Shown here: positions 11,134 through 26,100 of the stretch, in pieces
Position numbering within the stretch: the stretch's first letter is position 1
Layout: each line of letters starts with the position of its first letter
Source of the DNA: Candidula unifasciata
Lineage: Eukaryota > Mollusca > Gastropoda > Stylommatophora > Geomitridae
NCBI GenBank assembly: GCA_905116865.2
Contig: CAJHNH020008532.1
Location: 1-64,000 of the forward strand
Direction: 5' to 3'
DNA: 64,000 bases
Notes under the pieces: model-generated
What the model saw: the letters and a program-made list of their open reading frames with translations, nothing else
The model's database searches: none
What the model was told of the DNA's origin: nothing
Translations under genes and position numbers: made by a program

Positions 11134-14100
11134 GCTACAGCAACATAGAGGGAATTTACAGTATCAACACAGCATTAAATATCAGTCAGATATATAGTGA
11201 GGTAGGGACTGTTTGTTTTGTTTACTGTATGATCATTGGCTGGTGTTATTTGTTTTTTCATTGGTTTTTTGTTGTTCTTGGTTGTTGTTACTTATATTTT
11301 CATTGGTTGTTTTTGTGTTAATTCTTTATGTTTGATGCCATGAATCTTCCCTTTCACAGATGAGCGATAACTTGGGTGTGGTGCAGGATAGTGCTTCCTT
11401 ACCTCCTCCAGAACTGATACCTCCTGTACATTACTTCTCCTCTTGGCTGTTTGAGGTCAGTTTTCTATTTGCATATTTGGTTGTATTAGAGTATTTTGTA
11501 TTTTATTTTCAGAGAAGAGAGTGAACTTCTATTTACATGTGACAAGCTGTACAACTAGAAAGAGAATTGCTTCCACATATTGGGTCCAAGAATAGCTACA
11601 AAGTTTGGCAAAAAGCAGGATGTATGGAATAGAACTGTTGTCTCACTTCACAAAACTATTACTCAGGGTCTGTAAGTACTTATTTGTCACTCCTATGCTC
11701 CAAATTATTCGGATTCTGCGGAGATATAGTTTTATAGATCAATAATGAGAACACCATGGACAGATCAAAATGATTAATGAAGATGTCTTGAAAGAAATGA
11801 AAAGAACTGATTGCCCATATCAGGAGACTGTATTCTTTTATCCTTTCATTAGAAGGAGAAATTTGACAAAATGGACTCCCTTGTTCAGAAAACACAGCAA
11901 TGACCGCTGCTATAATTTGTCTGGCTTTACACTTTTGACATAATGTAGCTGAAGTGAGATACAATCTAACAAATATTTTATATATTTTTATTTATTCTGT
12001 TGTATGTTCACATGTATTTATTCTATTGTATGTTCACACATGTTTATTCTGTTGTATGTTCACATGTGTTTATTCTGTTGTATGTTCACACGTAAGGTTT
12101 TTACCTGATGCTTTCAGTGTTTATCTCTTGGCAACAAGTACAAGAGAGGGAAGCTCATGGCGTATCAGCTGATCTGCCAGTCCATGCTGCGCCGACATGA
12201 GGTCATGCCCTCGCAGCAACTGCTGTCGCAGTTTTATCTTGTGTTACATACAGGACTAGCCTCCTCTGACCAGGTAGGGCTTGGTGATAGTGAATAGAAC
12301 AGATTTTGACTAGCAGTGATTTGACTATGTATCTGGTGGCCGTCTAGTCAGTACAGGATCTGTTTGGATGAAATCCTGCCTGTCGCCCCTTAGCTGTTTT
12401 TAGTCTTCCAAAATAATCCTTCTGAAATATTTCTCTAAGAACTGACAGCAACATAATTCCACCTTAGTTTTCATACGCCCGCAGATCACCCTTTGGGGGG
12501 AGGGGGGCAGTTTTACCAGATATTTGTCTCTCTAATCTGCTGGTATTTCTTTGGTCTCCCAGACTTTACTGATTTTACTGAATAATTTTTGTTGCAATTC
12601 TGTAGATGGATTTATACTTACTTACTTAGTCGCTCCTCTTCTACCTTGGGGTGTAGAGGTTTGCCAGAGAGATCGCCAGACGTCTCTATCAGCAGTTTTC
12701 TTTCTGGCTTTGTTCCTTTCCAGTCCTCTGTCAGTTAGGGACTGTCGGATGTTGTCTTTCTAGCGCTCCCTGGGTCGCCCCGGAGGTCTGGTTCCCTGGT
12801 CTTTGCCTCCCATTCTTGCCATGGTGGCCGATTTTCTCTCATTCTGCATACATGTCCAAACCATCGTAACTGTGACTAATCCACTCGGGTTTGTAAGGAC
12901 TGGGTATCAAGATCCTGACGTATTGTCTGATTGCAGACTTTGTCCCTTCTTGTCACTTAGGCCACCTTTTTCAGATATCTCATTTCTGTGGCCTGAAGCT
13001 GACTTATGTGAGCTATTGTCACTGCCCATGACTCACACCTATAGGTCAGGACTGGTACATAAATAGAGAGGTAAACAGCCATTTTCGTCCTCTTGCCAAT
13101 TTCTCTTTTGCTAAGAAACCCTCAGTTTATGGCCTGGAAGAGTCTCGCAGCAGCTGCTTTTGGTGTAGCCAGCTCAGTCTTAATTTCGGTTTAATACAAC
13201 TCCAAGGAATTTGAACTGGTTGACCTGCTCCAATGCACACTGTCCCATAATGATCTGGTTTCTTCTCCTCTCTTGAGATCAACATGGTTTTAGTTAGATG
13301 GATTTATATTGACCCTAATAACTTCTTCTGGGATATCATCTGGCCCTGCAGCTTTCCTTTCTTTTACCATTACCGTAACTTTTCTTTCCTATCTCACTGG
13401 CCTGGGTCACTTTGTGTTATCACTCCGTAATAACAAGTAAGGGTGCAGTGATCAGTTTTTATGGCGTGGATGGAGATTATGACAAGCTTTACCAAAAAGC
13501 TTAAAGTTATTTTGTTCTCAATTATACAGGTGTCATTTTTCTCCATGTTTGTTGTATAACTGATGAAGGTTTTCATGTTTAAGGAAAAATATTTTTTTCT
13601 ATTTTTTTAAAATATTTATCAGCAGTCTAGTTTTACTTCTCACTGAGATTGTTTCAGAAAAAAAAATTGATATTTGGCATTATGTTTGTGAGTGGGGTTT
13701 AAATGACATAACATATTAACACACAGGAGTCACCAGTGCCATAGACCTGGTCTGTGTTCTTGCCCCGCCGAAGAATCTATCTTGTCAGAGATCAAGTCTG
13801 TGTTCTTGCCCCACTGAAATATTTGTCTCATTGGCTCTACAGGATGTAGTCAATGTTTTAGTCAGAGACTGTGGGTCCAAGTTTTTCAGCACATCATTGC
13901 CAGGTTGTCTGCTGCTGACTTTAGACTTTATCAGAGCTGCTGGCAGTATTATTTCTGCCGTGGATTGCAAAGAGGTGAGTTGTTGTTCTTTTGTGGCTGG
14001 TTGTGAAAAGTGTATTGACTCCCATGCTGTTAGACAGATTTGTGATGGTAATTAGTTCAGAGAATGCTGACCTATTTGTGACAGTAATGATGAGATAGAT

Positions 14101-17100
14101 GACTGCTGGCATATTTCTGACAGTAATGTTGGGATAAATAGCTGACCTATTTGTGACAGTAATGTTGAGTTTGATGACTGCTGACATTTTTGTGATAGTA
14201 ATGTTGAGATTGATGACCTGCCGACATTTGTGACAGTATTGTTGAGTTAAATAGCTGACATATTTGTGACTGTAATGTTGAGATTGATGACTGCCGACAT
14301 ATTTGTGACAGTAATGTTGAGATTGATGACTGCTGACATATTTGTGACTGTAATGTTGAGATTGATGACTGCTGACATATTTGTGACTGTAATGTTGAGA
14401 TTGATGACTGCTGACATATTTGTGACTGTAATGTTGAGATTGATGACTGCTGACATATTTGTGACTGTAATGTTGAGATTGATGACTGCTGACATATTTG
14501 TAACTGTAATGTTGAGATTAATGACTGCTGACATATTTGTGACTGTAATGTTGAGATTGATGACTGCTGACATATTTGTGACAGTAATGTTGAGATTGAT
14601 GACTGCTGACATATTTGTGACAGTAATGTTGAGATTGATGACTGCTGACATATTTGTGACTGTAATGTTGGGATAAATACTCTGATATATTTGACACAGC
14701 AGCCTCGGATATATTTGCAGCAGTAATATTGAGTTAATCTGACATGTTTGCAGCCCCCTCGAGCTGAGGCTGTGACTGTGTTGGGGTCATTGTTGTGTTA
14801 CCCTTACCACATACAAGAATTCCCGGCACTGGAACCAGAAACCACAAGAACCTTTAACCTTCCATCGACACATCTGAAGGATATGGTTATCAATGAACTG
14901 CTGAAAGCGGGCGAAAAGGGAGCCTGCAGGCCTGGCAAGGTAATGGGAAGTGGGGCGAGGGAGGGGTGGTCTCGAATACTGAGCGAATCTTCCTGATCTT
15001 TTTCTTTGAAATAAATATATGATACTGCATGTTTCTGACATGAGCTGTGATAGGTTCTTTATTAACTGACTTTTCAGAGAAATCACCTTTTTAAGTTTCC
15101 GTCTCAGTATTTCATTTATTTGGCTTCTGGTTCAAAATCAAGGATGGGCAGACTATTAAAGCCTTTGAGTGTCGTTTCTTTTGGCCACAGTACTTTTTAC
15201 ATATTTTTCCCCATTTCTGTAATGAAAGTTTATGTTTTCGTTGTCCAGAGTTGAGTGCATGGTGAGACAATGTGAGCTGCAGATTTCATATGGAACACTT
15301 TTCGACTGTGCCCAATTAACTGTATGCTGCATATTTGTCTAGAAAATGGCAGGTGGGCTATTGCTAAATAACTGGTTACACCTTATGCAGTAATACAAGT
15401 GCAACAGCTGATTTGTTGCAACTTCGGCTTACGTCAGTGATGATGATGATGCACAACAATACTAGAGGTGGATGGACTGTTACTGTTAGTGGTTTGTTTA
15501 TTTAATGCATGCGTATCTCTCCCCCCCCCTTTTGGGGGGGGTTGGGGGTGGGGGGGGGGGGTGCCCTTTAACCAGAGCATTAGCCCTCAACTGACAGCAG
15601 GTGGTTCTATCCTTGGCTGTTGCAGGCAGCTGACCTCATGTCCTTCCCTGTCAACTCATCGGCTTCATTCTCTGGCTCCCTTCTCCGTGTGCTTTTTGGT
15701 CTGTCTTTATTTCTATGCTGTCAATTTTTTTCTTAATAGGAGATAGTGATAGTCTTCCTGTGTGGCTTTTGCTGGTACAGAGGTGGAGCGGATGATTTGT
15801 TTACTACGATGTTGAAGCTGTGACTAACTTCCTTAACTGGCACTTCAAAGAAAAGTATTCTTGTGAACTGATTTTTCTGTAAAAGTATTTGTTTATGTCT
15901 CATGTTGTTTGAAGCTACTACTGTTGTTATTTTGTTGTTGTTCTTGTCGACTTCCTTGCCCATTGGTCCGATCCAATCATGTCTTAGCTTTATAACATAT
16001 CTTCATTAACTTACTGTCACTTAGGAAAATGTTCCTGTATATTTTATGCACCAGTTTATTATAATAGAAAAACTACTGAAAGTGATTTTATGTTGTGTTT
16101 AGGGCGAAAACCTGCACGAAAGTGTTAAACTTGCGGGAAAACCTGCAAAGTGTTTTTTATTTTTTTTGTTTAGAGGGGAAAACCTGCACGAAAGTGTTTT
16201 TATTTTGTGTCTTGTGGAAAAAAACTAATTTTATGTTGTTTTTAGGTGAGAAAAACTGACTGAAAGTGATTTTATATTGGTTAAGTTACTGAGCAGTTTT
16301 CACTATGTTGTATTCTGAAAACAAAACAAAAAGTGATCTTGTATTGAGTTTAGGCACACTAGATTGTTACATGAAACAAAAAAATGACTAAATAAAGTGT
16401 CTTGTGTCTAGGTGCTGTGCAGTTTGCAGTGTTGCAATATTTCTCTACTGTGAACTGCACCATGGGACATTGCATCCCAAGATCAAGGAGGCCATCAACG
16501 TCTTGCTGGGAGCTCTCACGGTAATTATCTGTCTCTGGATTATTCTTTTACCGTTTTAATGTGCAAACTGGCAGTGGATTTATTACTGCTGGAAAGAGTA
16601 AGAGATATAAAGGAGATGGAAAGATATGTTCAGATAAGGTCTACACCTAGACAATAAGTTTTACGGTCGAGATGGCCAGAAGAGTAGTAACCAGAACCTG
16701 ATATTTGCTCGACACAGAAAGTGGTACAAGAAGAAATGAAGAAGTCTGCAGAAAGTGACAGGACGTGTATTTTAAAGACATGGATGTTATTTTATTAGTG
16801 CCTTTAATCCTGTAATTATTATTTTAGGGATGTTTTTGATCATATGACAGATAGAAGGAAAGATAATGAACAAAAATGGCTGAATGGGTGGAACAAATGA
16901 GGAAGGGAAGGGGACTTTGAAATAACATTAACCTAGAGTTTTACATTTTTGAGTTGAATTTCTGGTTATATTTCAGTGTATTAACAAGAAAGTAGCTAAA
17001 GTGGCAACTGATATGCTGCAGTTGTTATGTGACCACATGGACAGACTTTTAGAGTATCACCCACAGATGCCAAAGAAAATTACAGAGGCAAGTCTTTCAA

Positions 17101-20100
17101 TTGTTTTAACGGCAAACATGCAAACAAGTAAACCTGCTTGTTCTCTCTCACCTATAGATTTTTGTTATTGTTACAATACTTCCCAGTTTTTGCTTTCCAG
17201 ATTTCCATACTGTGTCTTGAAATTGTTTATAAATTATTATTTAGCTTATACTCTGTTGTGGTAATCATTTTGTATGAATCTGTGATGATGTTTGTCATGA
17301 TCCATATACATTATATCCCTTTGATGGATCATCCCCTATGTGGGTTCTGGTCCGCATTTTGGGGTGAACAAGACCCACTGCACCCCCCACCAACCCCAAC
17401 CATCATGTTGTAAAAGGTAGCTAATTAGGGGTCTTACTGAAATGGGATGCGTTGGGCCAAAAGGCACATATATTGCAGCCTAGCTGTAAAACAACCCCAC
17501 AGCATGCCAACCACCCTTTTAAAAGGAGCAATACTTAAGATGTAGAAGAAGAAAACAACAACAGCAGCAGCAGCAGAAGAAGAAGAAGAATGATAAACAC
17601 ATGTGATGTAGCTGTTGAGATATGAGATACTGCAGGGTTGGGCTTAAAGCAGCAGTGAGGGTATGGTTTAGTTGATTGGCCATGAGTGTTTAGAAAACCC
17701 CACGGATATTTGAATTAAAAAACTGAGAAGTCAATGCATTTAAACATGCGCAGCAGCCTGTTAGCTTTTATTTCCATTGTTATTTTCAGGCTATTGCATC
17801 CACAATATCCGCCCTAGTCTCTACCCATGGTGCTGCCAACTCTGACGAAGACAAAAGGGTAATTGTTTCAGCTGTCCCATTTTTCTTTGATGTCTGTCTG
17901 ACTGTCGTTTCTCTCTGGGCTGCTGCCTGAAGCTTTGATGATTCCTGAGGCTTCATATCCATCTTGGATGGTAGACCCGCCCGGCATATCCCCGATACCC
18001 AGTTCAGCCACAAAAGAATTTATAATTGGGGCACTTCTAATGACCATACCAATATGGTGTAACCTGCAGTGCCTTGTAGGTACATCAAGTATATGAAATA
18101 AGACCTTTGTTGTACATTTTTTAAAATAAACATTTTGTATGTAGGAGTTGTGGTTACTTGGTAGTTATGCAACTTTTGGTGCCACATTAGCTAGAATACA
18201 GACTCACCTTGCAGTAGTATAGGGCTCAGTCTCCAGTAGAGGTAGGATTTATTTTGAATTATACAGCATCCTCCCTGTGTGTTACTGGGGCCTTGAAAAA
18301 AAAAAACGGTAGCTGTACGACCTGGCTATCATGTTGTAAGTGGGTGCAGAGCAGGTTTGTGCTTGTTGGGGGTCCTTGAGGAAAGTCAGAAACAGCCACA
18401 GTACAACCTGGCAATCATGTTGTAAGTGGTGGCTGAGCAGGTTTGTGCTTGTTGGGGGTCCTTGAGGAAAGCCAGAAACAGCCACAGTACAACCTGGCAA
18501 GGGAGTTGCTGTAGCATAGCTGTTAGACACCTTTCTACCAGTCAACTTTTCTTGGATTCAAAAAAGTCAGCTCTGCCAGGACTCGAACCCCTGACCTTCC
18601 ATTCTACGATCATGTAACTGCTACACCACGATGGCCCCCAAGGAAGAAATAGAGCGTCAACTTTTCTGAATCATCTTAGTAAGTTTGTACTTTGCACTGC
18701 TTCAGGGGAGAGACCTGCATTCACAGAAAAACAAAATCGTGGCCAATGCCTCTAAGAACTTCAATTTTGCTTTCTGGGCTTGAGATTATGTTCCAGATTT
18801 AAATGACCAGTAGTTTTACCTCTCGACAGAAGGGTTACCAGGGCCCATAACTGAAGCTAAGAATGTGAGCTGACTATGGATTTTACTGTGCTCCTGACAG
18901 GTGCACAAATAAGAGGAATGTCTGGACACTGGCTTTTGTCAACCATTATAAGACAAATAGAAGACTTGAGGGTGTTAAGGGGAGCTGCCATAGTTTAGTG
19001 GCTAGATGTTCGCCTAGAGTCGTGAGTTCAAACCCGAACAAAGCCATACTTTTTTCCTTCCCAAAATGACCGAGGCTCTCAGGTCGACCCAACTTTAAAT
19101 GGGTACCAGGTAACGTCCTGAAAGTCAAGGTGGCCGGCGTGATGTTGACCACATCACCCCACTGACTGCCGAGTGGTCTATAAAATATAGGTCTAGCCCT
19201 GTATGCCCAGGATGACGATCTAAAATGCATACTATAAGAGACCGCTAAGGAGAGTTGGTGTGAGACTGACTACCTCCTCCCGTAGTGTACTCGCTGCAAA
19301 ACAGCTCTTTTTTTTCTTTATTGCGTTCACTGGCTGTAAACTCCGGCAGAATGTTCTGGTTGTTCGTCTTCTTCTGAACTTTAATCTTCGTCCAGAATTT
19401 GAGTTTTTTGTGTGTGTCCATTTGACAGATCTGGCTCGTTAATAAGCAGACTGTTGGTTCCTTGCGTCTAACATAGATCCACTCCAACTTCAAAGGAAAC
19501 ACCCCTAATGAGTCCCCTAATGAGACTTTAACATCATACTTTTAAAGGGGCAATGGGTGTATTCTTGTTAACCACAGAATAGGGCCCCAGAGCTCACACA
19601 GGAAAAACTGTTGAAAGGCAGAAGAAGGATAAGACTTTGATCACTTGACCATTCTGATTGTACTGTATAAACAGATTGCATTTATTACTGTTAGATTTAC
19701 TGATTGACTGAAGTTGCTTCACCATATTGAATGAACAAAGCTCACATTTTGTTGTTGTCCATCTATCTGGTTTTTACTCCTACACTGCTATCGATTTTGT
19801 TGTGCTGTTGATTTTGTTGTTGTAAAATACAAGGACTATTCGGACTAAGCATTCTGCTTGAATCACACTATGAATTTCACAACTGGCGGGACACACAGTG
19901 ACAGTGTCTATGTTTATGAATCATTGAACAAATACAATTGTAGCTTGATGTGTACTGAGATAAAAGGCTACTGAATGATGTAAGTAATGAATAGTGTTGC
20001 TGTGGCAAATGGTTGATTTTTACCAGCCAGTTGAAGGTTGATTTTGGAATAGCTCTCATAGATTTATTATTTTGTTTTGTGCATTCTTAATGATATACTG

Positions 20101-23100
20101 AGTTTCTGATTGACCAGTTGATTGTGTCAATGATGTTTACAATGGTGGAGTGGTGCCTGCAGATGCCAATGTCTCTCTTAATCGAAACCACAGACACTGA
20201 TAAAAGCTGCATCTACAAAGTTTTTAGAGTGAGTAATACATGTGTATGTATTTGCATAATAATAATTCTAATAATATATAGTGGAAGAAACTAGGACAGA
20301 AAGGATTGCTCTCAGATACCAAGGGCTTCCAAAAGAAAGCCTTTAATGTGTTATAGAAATCACAATAACCATCTCATTACTTTGTAACCTGTCAGTATTG
20401 TTGTTAAGGATGTCAGGAGTGTTAAGCATGTGACATCACAATGGAGACATAGTGACAGTTTAAAAATGGGTGCCCACTTTTGACATGCACCAAAGAGGAG
20501 CAGCGTTCTGTTATCAGTTATTGAATTAGTGAAGGCAGTGAAACCTATAACAATTCATCAGCAAATGAAGTTTCAGTATAGTGAGGCATGCGTGTCAGTC
20601 CAGCAAGTGTGTGAGTGGAGAGGAGGTTTCAGGCGACTTCTGTGACAGACTCTGCAACGACCAGGTCAGACACACTGAATAGTGACCCCAGAGTCAACTG
20701 CAGTCATTTAAGGCAATGTACACTAAAACTGCTGATTGACTGAGTGACATTGCTGCACATCTTGACATCAGTCAAAGTTCAGCACACCACATCAGCCCCA
20801 ATGTGCTACAGTACTGCAAAGTGTCCGCAAGGTGGGTGCCGTAGCAGCTTACTCCAGAGTTGAAACAATAACATATTGATGCTTGTTAAGAACTTTTGCG
20901 GCACTTTGAAGCAGAAGGCGATGGTTTCCTATCAAGAACTGTTACTGGAGATGAAACCTGTGTTCACAGTTCTTTGTAGGTAACAATCACCTTCTGCTTC
21001 AAAGCACTGCAAAAGCTTTTGACAAGACATGAAAACATTGATTAAGAATGTCTTATGCTGCATATTTTTACACACATACTGTTGAGTTGTTATTCATTGT
21101 GATCCGCTTCTATGCTCCACAGGTGCTTCACTCTGCTGTGACTGGCCATAGCTCATCTTCCTTGACTAGAGTCAGCAAGTCACTCTCAGACTTTCTCCTG
21201 GAAACAGATTTCACAAACATCTGGGAAACACAGGGCGGCTCTGCATCGCCTTGGTCTACTGTGACAACACAGAGGCCCTTCAGCGCCAATGCCACCCTGG
21301 CAGATGCGGTGACTGATCCGAGCCGACTGACGTCTTCCAAGCAACTGGAACAGGGTCGCAAGCCAGAGACTGATATTGTAAAATTGGCAGCTAGAGCTGT
21401 AAGTCTGTCCCTACATGAGCTGTTTTTTTTATGTCTGTCTGTGCATGAGCTGTTTATATGTGTGTGTCTCTATGTGTGCAGTTTATACAAGCCTGTGTCT
21501 GCAAACATTTCTGATTTATGTCTGTCTCTTCATAAGCTTTTTTTTAAATTCTGTCTCTGCATGTGCCATAATGAGCCGAATTAGCTAAGCTGAGCAGAGA
21601 TGTCAGAGAAAAGCACTGATAGGCTGATGTAATGAGCAGTAGGCAGATCTTGAGTGACCATTGACCAAGACAGGGACTCCCAAATTAATTAGTACAAAAG
21701 GTTGTGAGAATAAGTGGCAGGTGCCCCAGGTTGACTATGAGGGTGCGAAAAGAAATTGGAATCATGAGCAGTGGGAATTTTGTTAAAAGCCAAACACCTG
21801 ATGTGTTAGGAAGAAAAAAAATCAAAGGGTAGAGGCTAGAGGGCAGTCTGTGATTGAGGACCTCAAGTAGGCTTGTCAGAACATGTGTTCTAGGACTGTA
21901 TCAGAGTGTATCATCCCTGTCACCACCTCTGATCGACTTTGCTAGTGCGTGGGCCTGTTTTAGACAATCTATTCTAAACACACTAAACCGAACACTTCCG
22001 GAAGCAAACACAACAATCTTTAATGAATCATCACAGAACAACATATGACAGTTGATGTTGAAAGATGTAGGCACCCTTATCTGAGATGCCTGGTCATGCT
22101 GACTTTACTAATCGCCAAGCACGCTTCCCATCCCCCATGGATAATTCTCAGGTTCCCCCAGCACTGCTCACTCAGAACTCTTATTCAAATGTGCCTGGAC
22201 CTCACCAGGATTGCGCAGTGCCCACAAAATGTAGGGTCAGTATGCCAGCAAGATAACATAACCATATCCATTCCAAAATCAAACCTAATTATCTGAATAC
22301 CTCAGCACTACTCACGGAAGACTGTACAACAAAAACACCTGTCACTATTGGACGCTACACACCACAAAGAAGCTATGCTATCCTAACTGCTAAGTTCTAA
22401 CTATCAAACTATCTTATGTTCTTCTGTCCGTTGTCTGAAGAATGAATTGTTTTTGTCTCACACTTCGTGACTTTTGTCATGGTCCGTTCGCTCAGTCAGG
22501 ACCATGCAGCAATTGTGGTTCCGCCAGAAAAGCATTCACTTTTTCGGCATTTACTTGCCTTTACAACTAGGTTGAATTGAGCTGTAGTTTCCCTTGGCTA
22601 TTCTAGCATATACCTGTGCAGTCATGCTTCCACCATGCGGACCTGTCCATCAACTCTTCATCATGCCCATACACACTGTACACCGTCTCTGTGGTATGCC
22701 CCGCCACATGACTGTACAGGGTTCCGATAATCCCCTAACACAGGCCTTCAACCAGCTGACATCAGGTTTTCCTTTCCTTACGTGTGAAATGACAGAAACA
22801 ATGAAGTTTCGTTAATAAAACAAGTTATCTCAGCAAGAAATCTCTCACCAAAGTTTTTTTCCCCATCCAGCTGATGACTCATCTGGTCAACCACTTGTCC
22901 CACTTCCCCATGGGATCAGGAGCTGCCCGGCTCCACACCACTGTCCAGGAACATCATGACCTGCCAGATTACTTCGATGACGACCTGAAGCCAGAGATTT
23001 TCAGTGCCCCTAATGTGCAGGTTTGACTGTTATTTTCTGACACATTTTATTGGCCATTTAATGTTGCCATTGTTTTTCTTCTTTTTTTCTGTATTTGCCT

Positions 23101-26100
23101 TCAAAAGAATGGCTGGCAGATTGTATTGTGGTTTACAGCTAGACTGTGATATCTGCACATTTTGGCCTAACACAACTGATTTCAGTATATCCTTAGTTAG
23201 TCACTTGCAAATTCTAGAGTTGATTTTGCAACGTTCTGTAAAGGTTGCACAACTAAACAGTTTTTTGTTGACATGTTTGTTAAGAGACATTTAACTGTAC
23301 CAAAATGGAGTCCTAGAATCCACACATGGATACTGATCTGACTGACCCTTTGGCGTCTTGACCTTTGCCCCTTCGCATAGTGCTGCACATTAGTATTTCT
23401 GTCATTGGTATTGAGTTCCTTCAGTTCTATGCAGGTACCAGTTAGTCAGTGTCTCAAGTTTTCAATAATGCAGATATAAACAGTTACATGATAGTTTATA
23501 AAAACAATACATGATACAGTTTATATAAACAATACATGATACAGTGTATTGACTGGTACCTTTCTCATCAGATGCATTACTGCCGAGTTTACATCAGCCT
23601 ACAAATGAAACACAAAAAGGAATCCTTGTCACTGAAATACACAAACCACATTGTTTTTCTCCAGTGGCACATTCTGTCTCACCACCAAGAATTTCTAGAC
23701 TGGCCACATAAATACCACGGAATATTTTTTGTAGTTTACAAGTAATTCTTTTTATCAGTCTGTATATTTTTACACAATAAATTAATACTCATTTGATGTA
23801 AATGTCAAATATTCTAACTTTGATACTAAGTCTAATTTCTGTTATCTTCCAGATTTTCTGGTTCTGTGAAAGAACCTCTTGTGTGTACTTTTGTGTGTGT
23901 TTACAGATTTCAGTCTGATTCCGTAACCTGCAAGGGAGGGGAGCTAACCTCATGCCAAACCCCACTCCTTGTTTCACCTAGGCTTGGTACTGGCAAATGT
24001 GGAGATATCATGCAGATATAGTTTATACATTTGTTATAGATTGTTTCTTGTATTTTTTAATCTCAGTATTATGGACATTATTTTTGTTTCATTTAATTCA
24101 TTCTCTTTCATATTTCAGTTTTTTGTCTTGAATCGCCGCTGCCTGATCTCATTCATTGAGCTTCCGGCTGTGGTAAGTTTCGCCATGTACAGATCAGAAG
24201 ATACAATGAGAACATAACTGTGCTCCAGGAGTAACTTACTTGAGGTTCTTACTTGAGGTTCTTAAACTTTAATTGGGAGTGATCTGCAGGCCAGTTGCTT
24301 GGCTTTTGGGGGTCACATGTAGCCCCCGGGCCACCAGTTGAATAGCCCTGCATTTGGAATATCTAGGCTCTATAATAAACAGCGGTAGAGACTGTTCAAC
24401 AGCAGTTAAAAAGAGAATAGCCATAGCAATACAAAGATTGTCTGTAATTAAGCACCAGCAAGGAAATCAAGATAAACAGTTTGAGTGCACCTATCTTTCC
24501 TGTAGCAATGTATGGATGTGAGTCATGGACTATCTCAGTCATTATGGAGGAAAAAGGGGCTTATGAGCTGAAATGCTGTGAAAAAAGAAATCTTATTATT
24601 CTGTAATGACTATTACAATAATCAAGCTTGTTTACCTCCAGATTTATCCAGTTGACTATATGTGTATGTGTGTGGGTGTGTGCTTATGAGGTTGCACAAA
24701 TTATGGCTAAGTGTAAAGTGTGGTAGAAAAGTTTCTATAACCAAGTGTAGACTGTGATAGAAAAGTTTCTAGAACTAGGTGTAGACAGGTAGAACAGTTT
24801 CTGTTGAGGTGATAATTTGTTTAATATGTACGACATTACAGGATGCACCAGGAGGAGGTGTGACAGCAGGGTTGATGACTGCTAGAACTGTCTGTCGCAT
24901 CATTGTCAGAGATTTGTGTGGCAAGTACTGCTGGGAGAACTCTGTACTCTACAGCCCTCCATGGTGCACCAAGGGCTCATCCAGGCATAGTAAGTGTCTC
25001 GTGTCAGTACATTTGTCCAACTAGCTAAAGCACTAGTTTTGAAGGATGCACAGTTAGTGTAATCTTTCTTTATGCAAACAGACAAGCATGTTAATTAAAA
25101 ACTAGAATTGAGATAGAAATATACATGACTAAACTGGCTTCCTACACAAGTGGAATGCAGAAGTAAACATCATTGACACTTCGTTGTTCTGGTGCAGTAG
25201 AGGAAGAGGAAACACCCAGAGTTGTTTAAGATAAACAGTGTCGCTGTTAATCTGTTGTATTTCATCAGAAGACAGTAGATAAGGTAGTGAGAGTTGTTAG
25301 TGTCACAAAACCCATGTTACATAATATGAAGAAGAATGTAACATTGTGAAGCGTGGAACTCTTTAAAAATCCAGTTAAATTTTTTGGCACAAAATAGGCA
25401 TCTAAATTATGTTTTATGTTCAATGAATCACGTTGAATACAAGTATGAATGTAGTGCAAGCACTGGTGAAGTTTTTAAGACCCACACCTATGTTTTTTCA
25501 TTGTTGTTGTCAGCTTTGGTCAAGTGATGCATCCTTTTTTTTTTTTTAAATCGCTGATGATTACTTGTAATATCCATTCAGCTTTGGGAATTGTCACTTG
25601 TATACTGGGCAACATTTACCATATGTGAATCAGACAGTTGCTGTATTCCTGGTATAGACAAGAAGGTCAAGAATGTTTGGTAGCTTTTATTTGTCCAACC
25701 CTCAACTCTTATTCTTTTTCTGCCTTTCTGATCCCCAAAGAAGCATAGGCCCTCAGCGGGCTAACTCCAAGTCCTTCTAGCCTTTGCTGTCTCCCCATCT
25801 TTTTAATGAAAATATGAAGTTTGATGATTTGTTTTTCCTGTGTGTAGATGCTGAGACGTTGTTGGGTTTAGCAGCTGGAGTTGAGCAGGAGTCGGTGCTT
25901 GTGAAGAAAGCTGAGGTGGTCAAGAGTGAGCCTGCAGTCCAGCATCCGGTTGACCAGCTGCCCTGTCATGAGGTTGTGGGTGTCAGTGGCGACAATCTGG
26001 ACAAAGTAAGTAATAGAGGAGCAGGTACACAGCATTGGGCAGGGTCGACATTCTGGGCAATGGTGACATTCTGGGCAATGGTGACATTCTGGGCAATGGT

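Noticed and set aside
11135..11200. Possible exon after the CT tract (ctctcag then gctacagcaacatag, donor gtaggg)
   Set aside because: Exon 3 ends in phase 0 and this reads ATAT then a stop. Exon 3 also joins exon 4 directly in phase with a human-like sequence.
18490..19040. tRNA genes suggested by A- and B-box motifs
   Set aside because: Each is followed by a shared SINE body or lacks a complete cloverleaf, so they are SINE heads.
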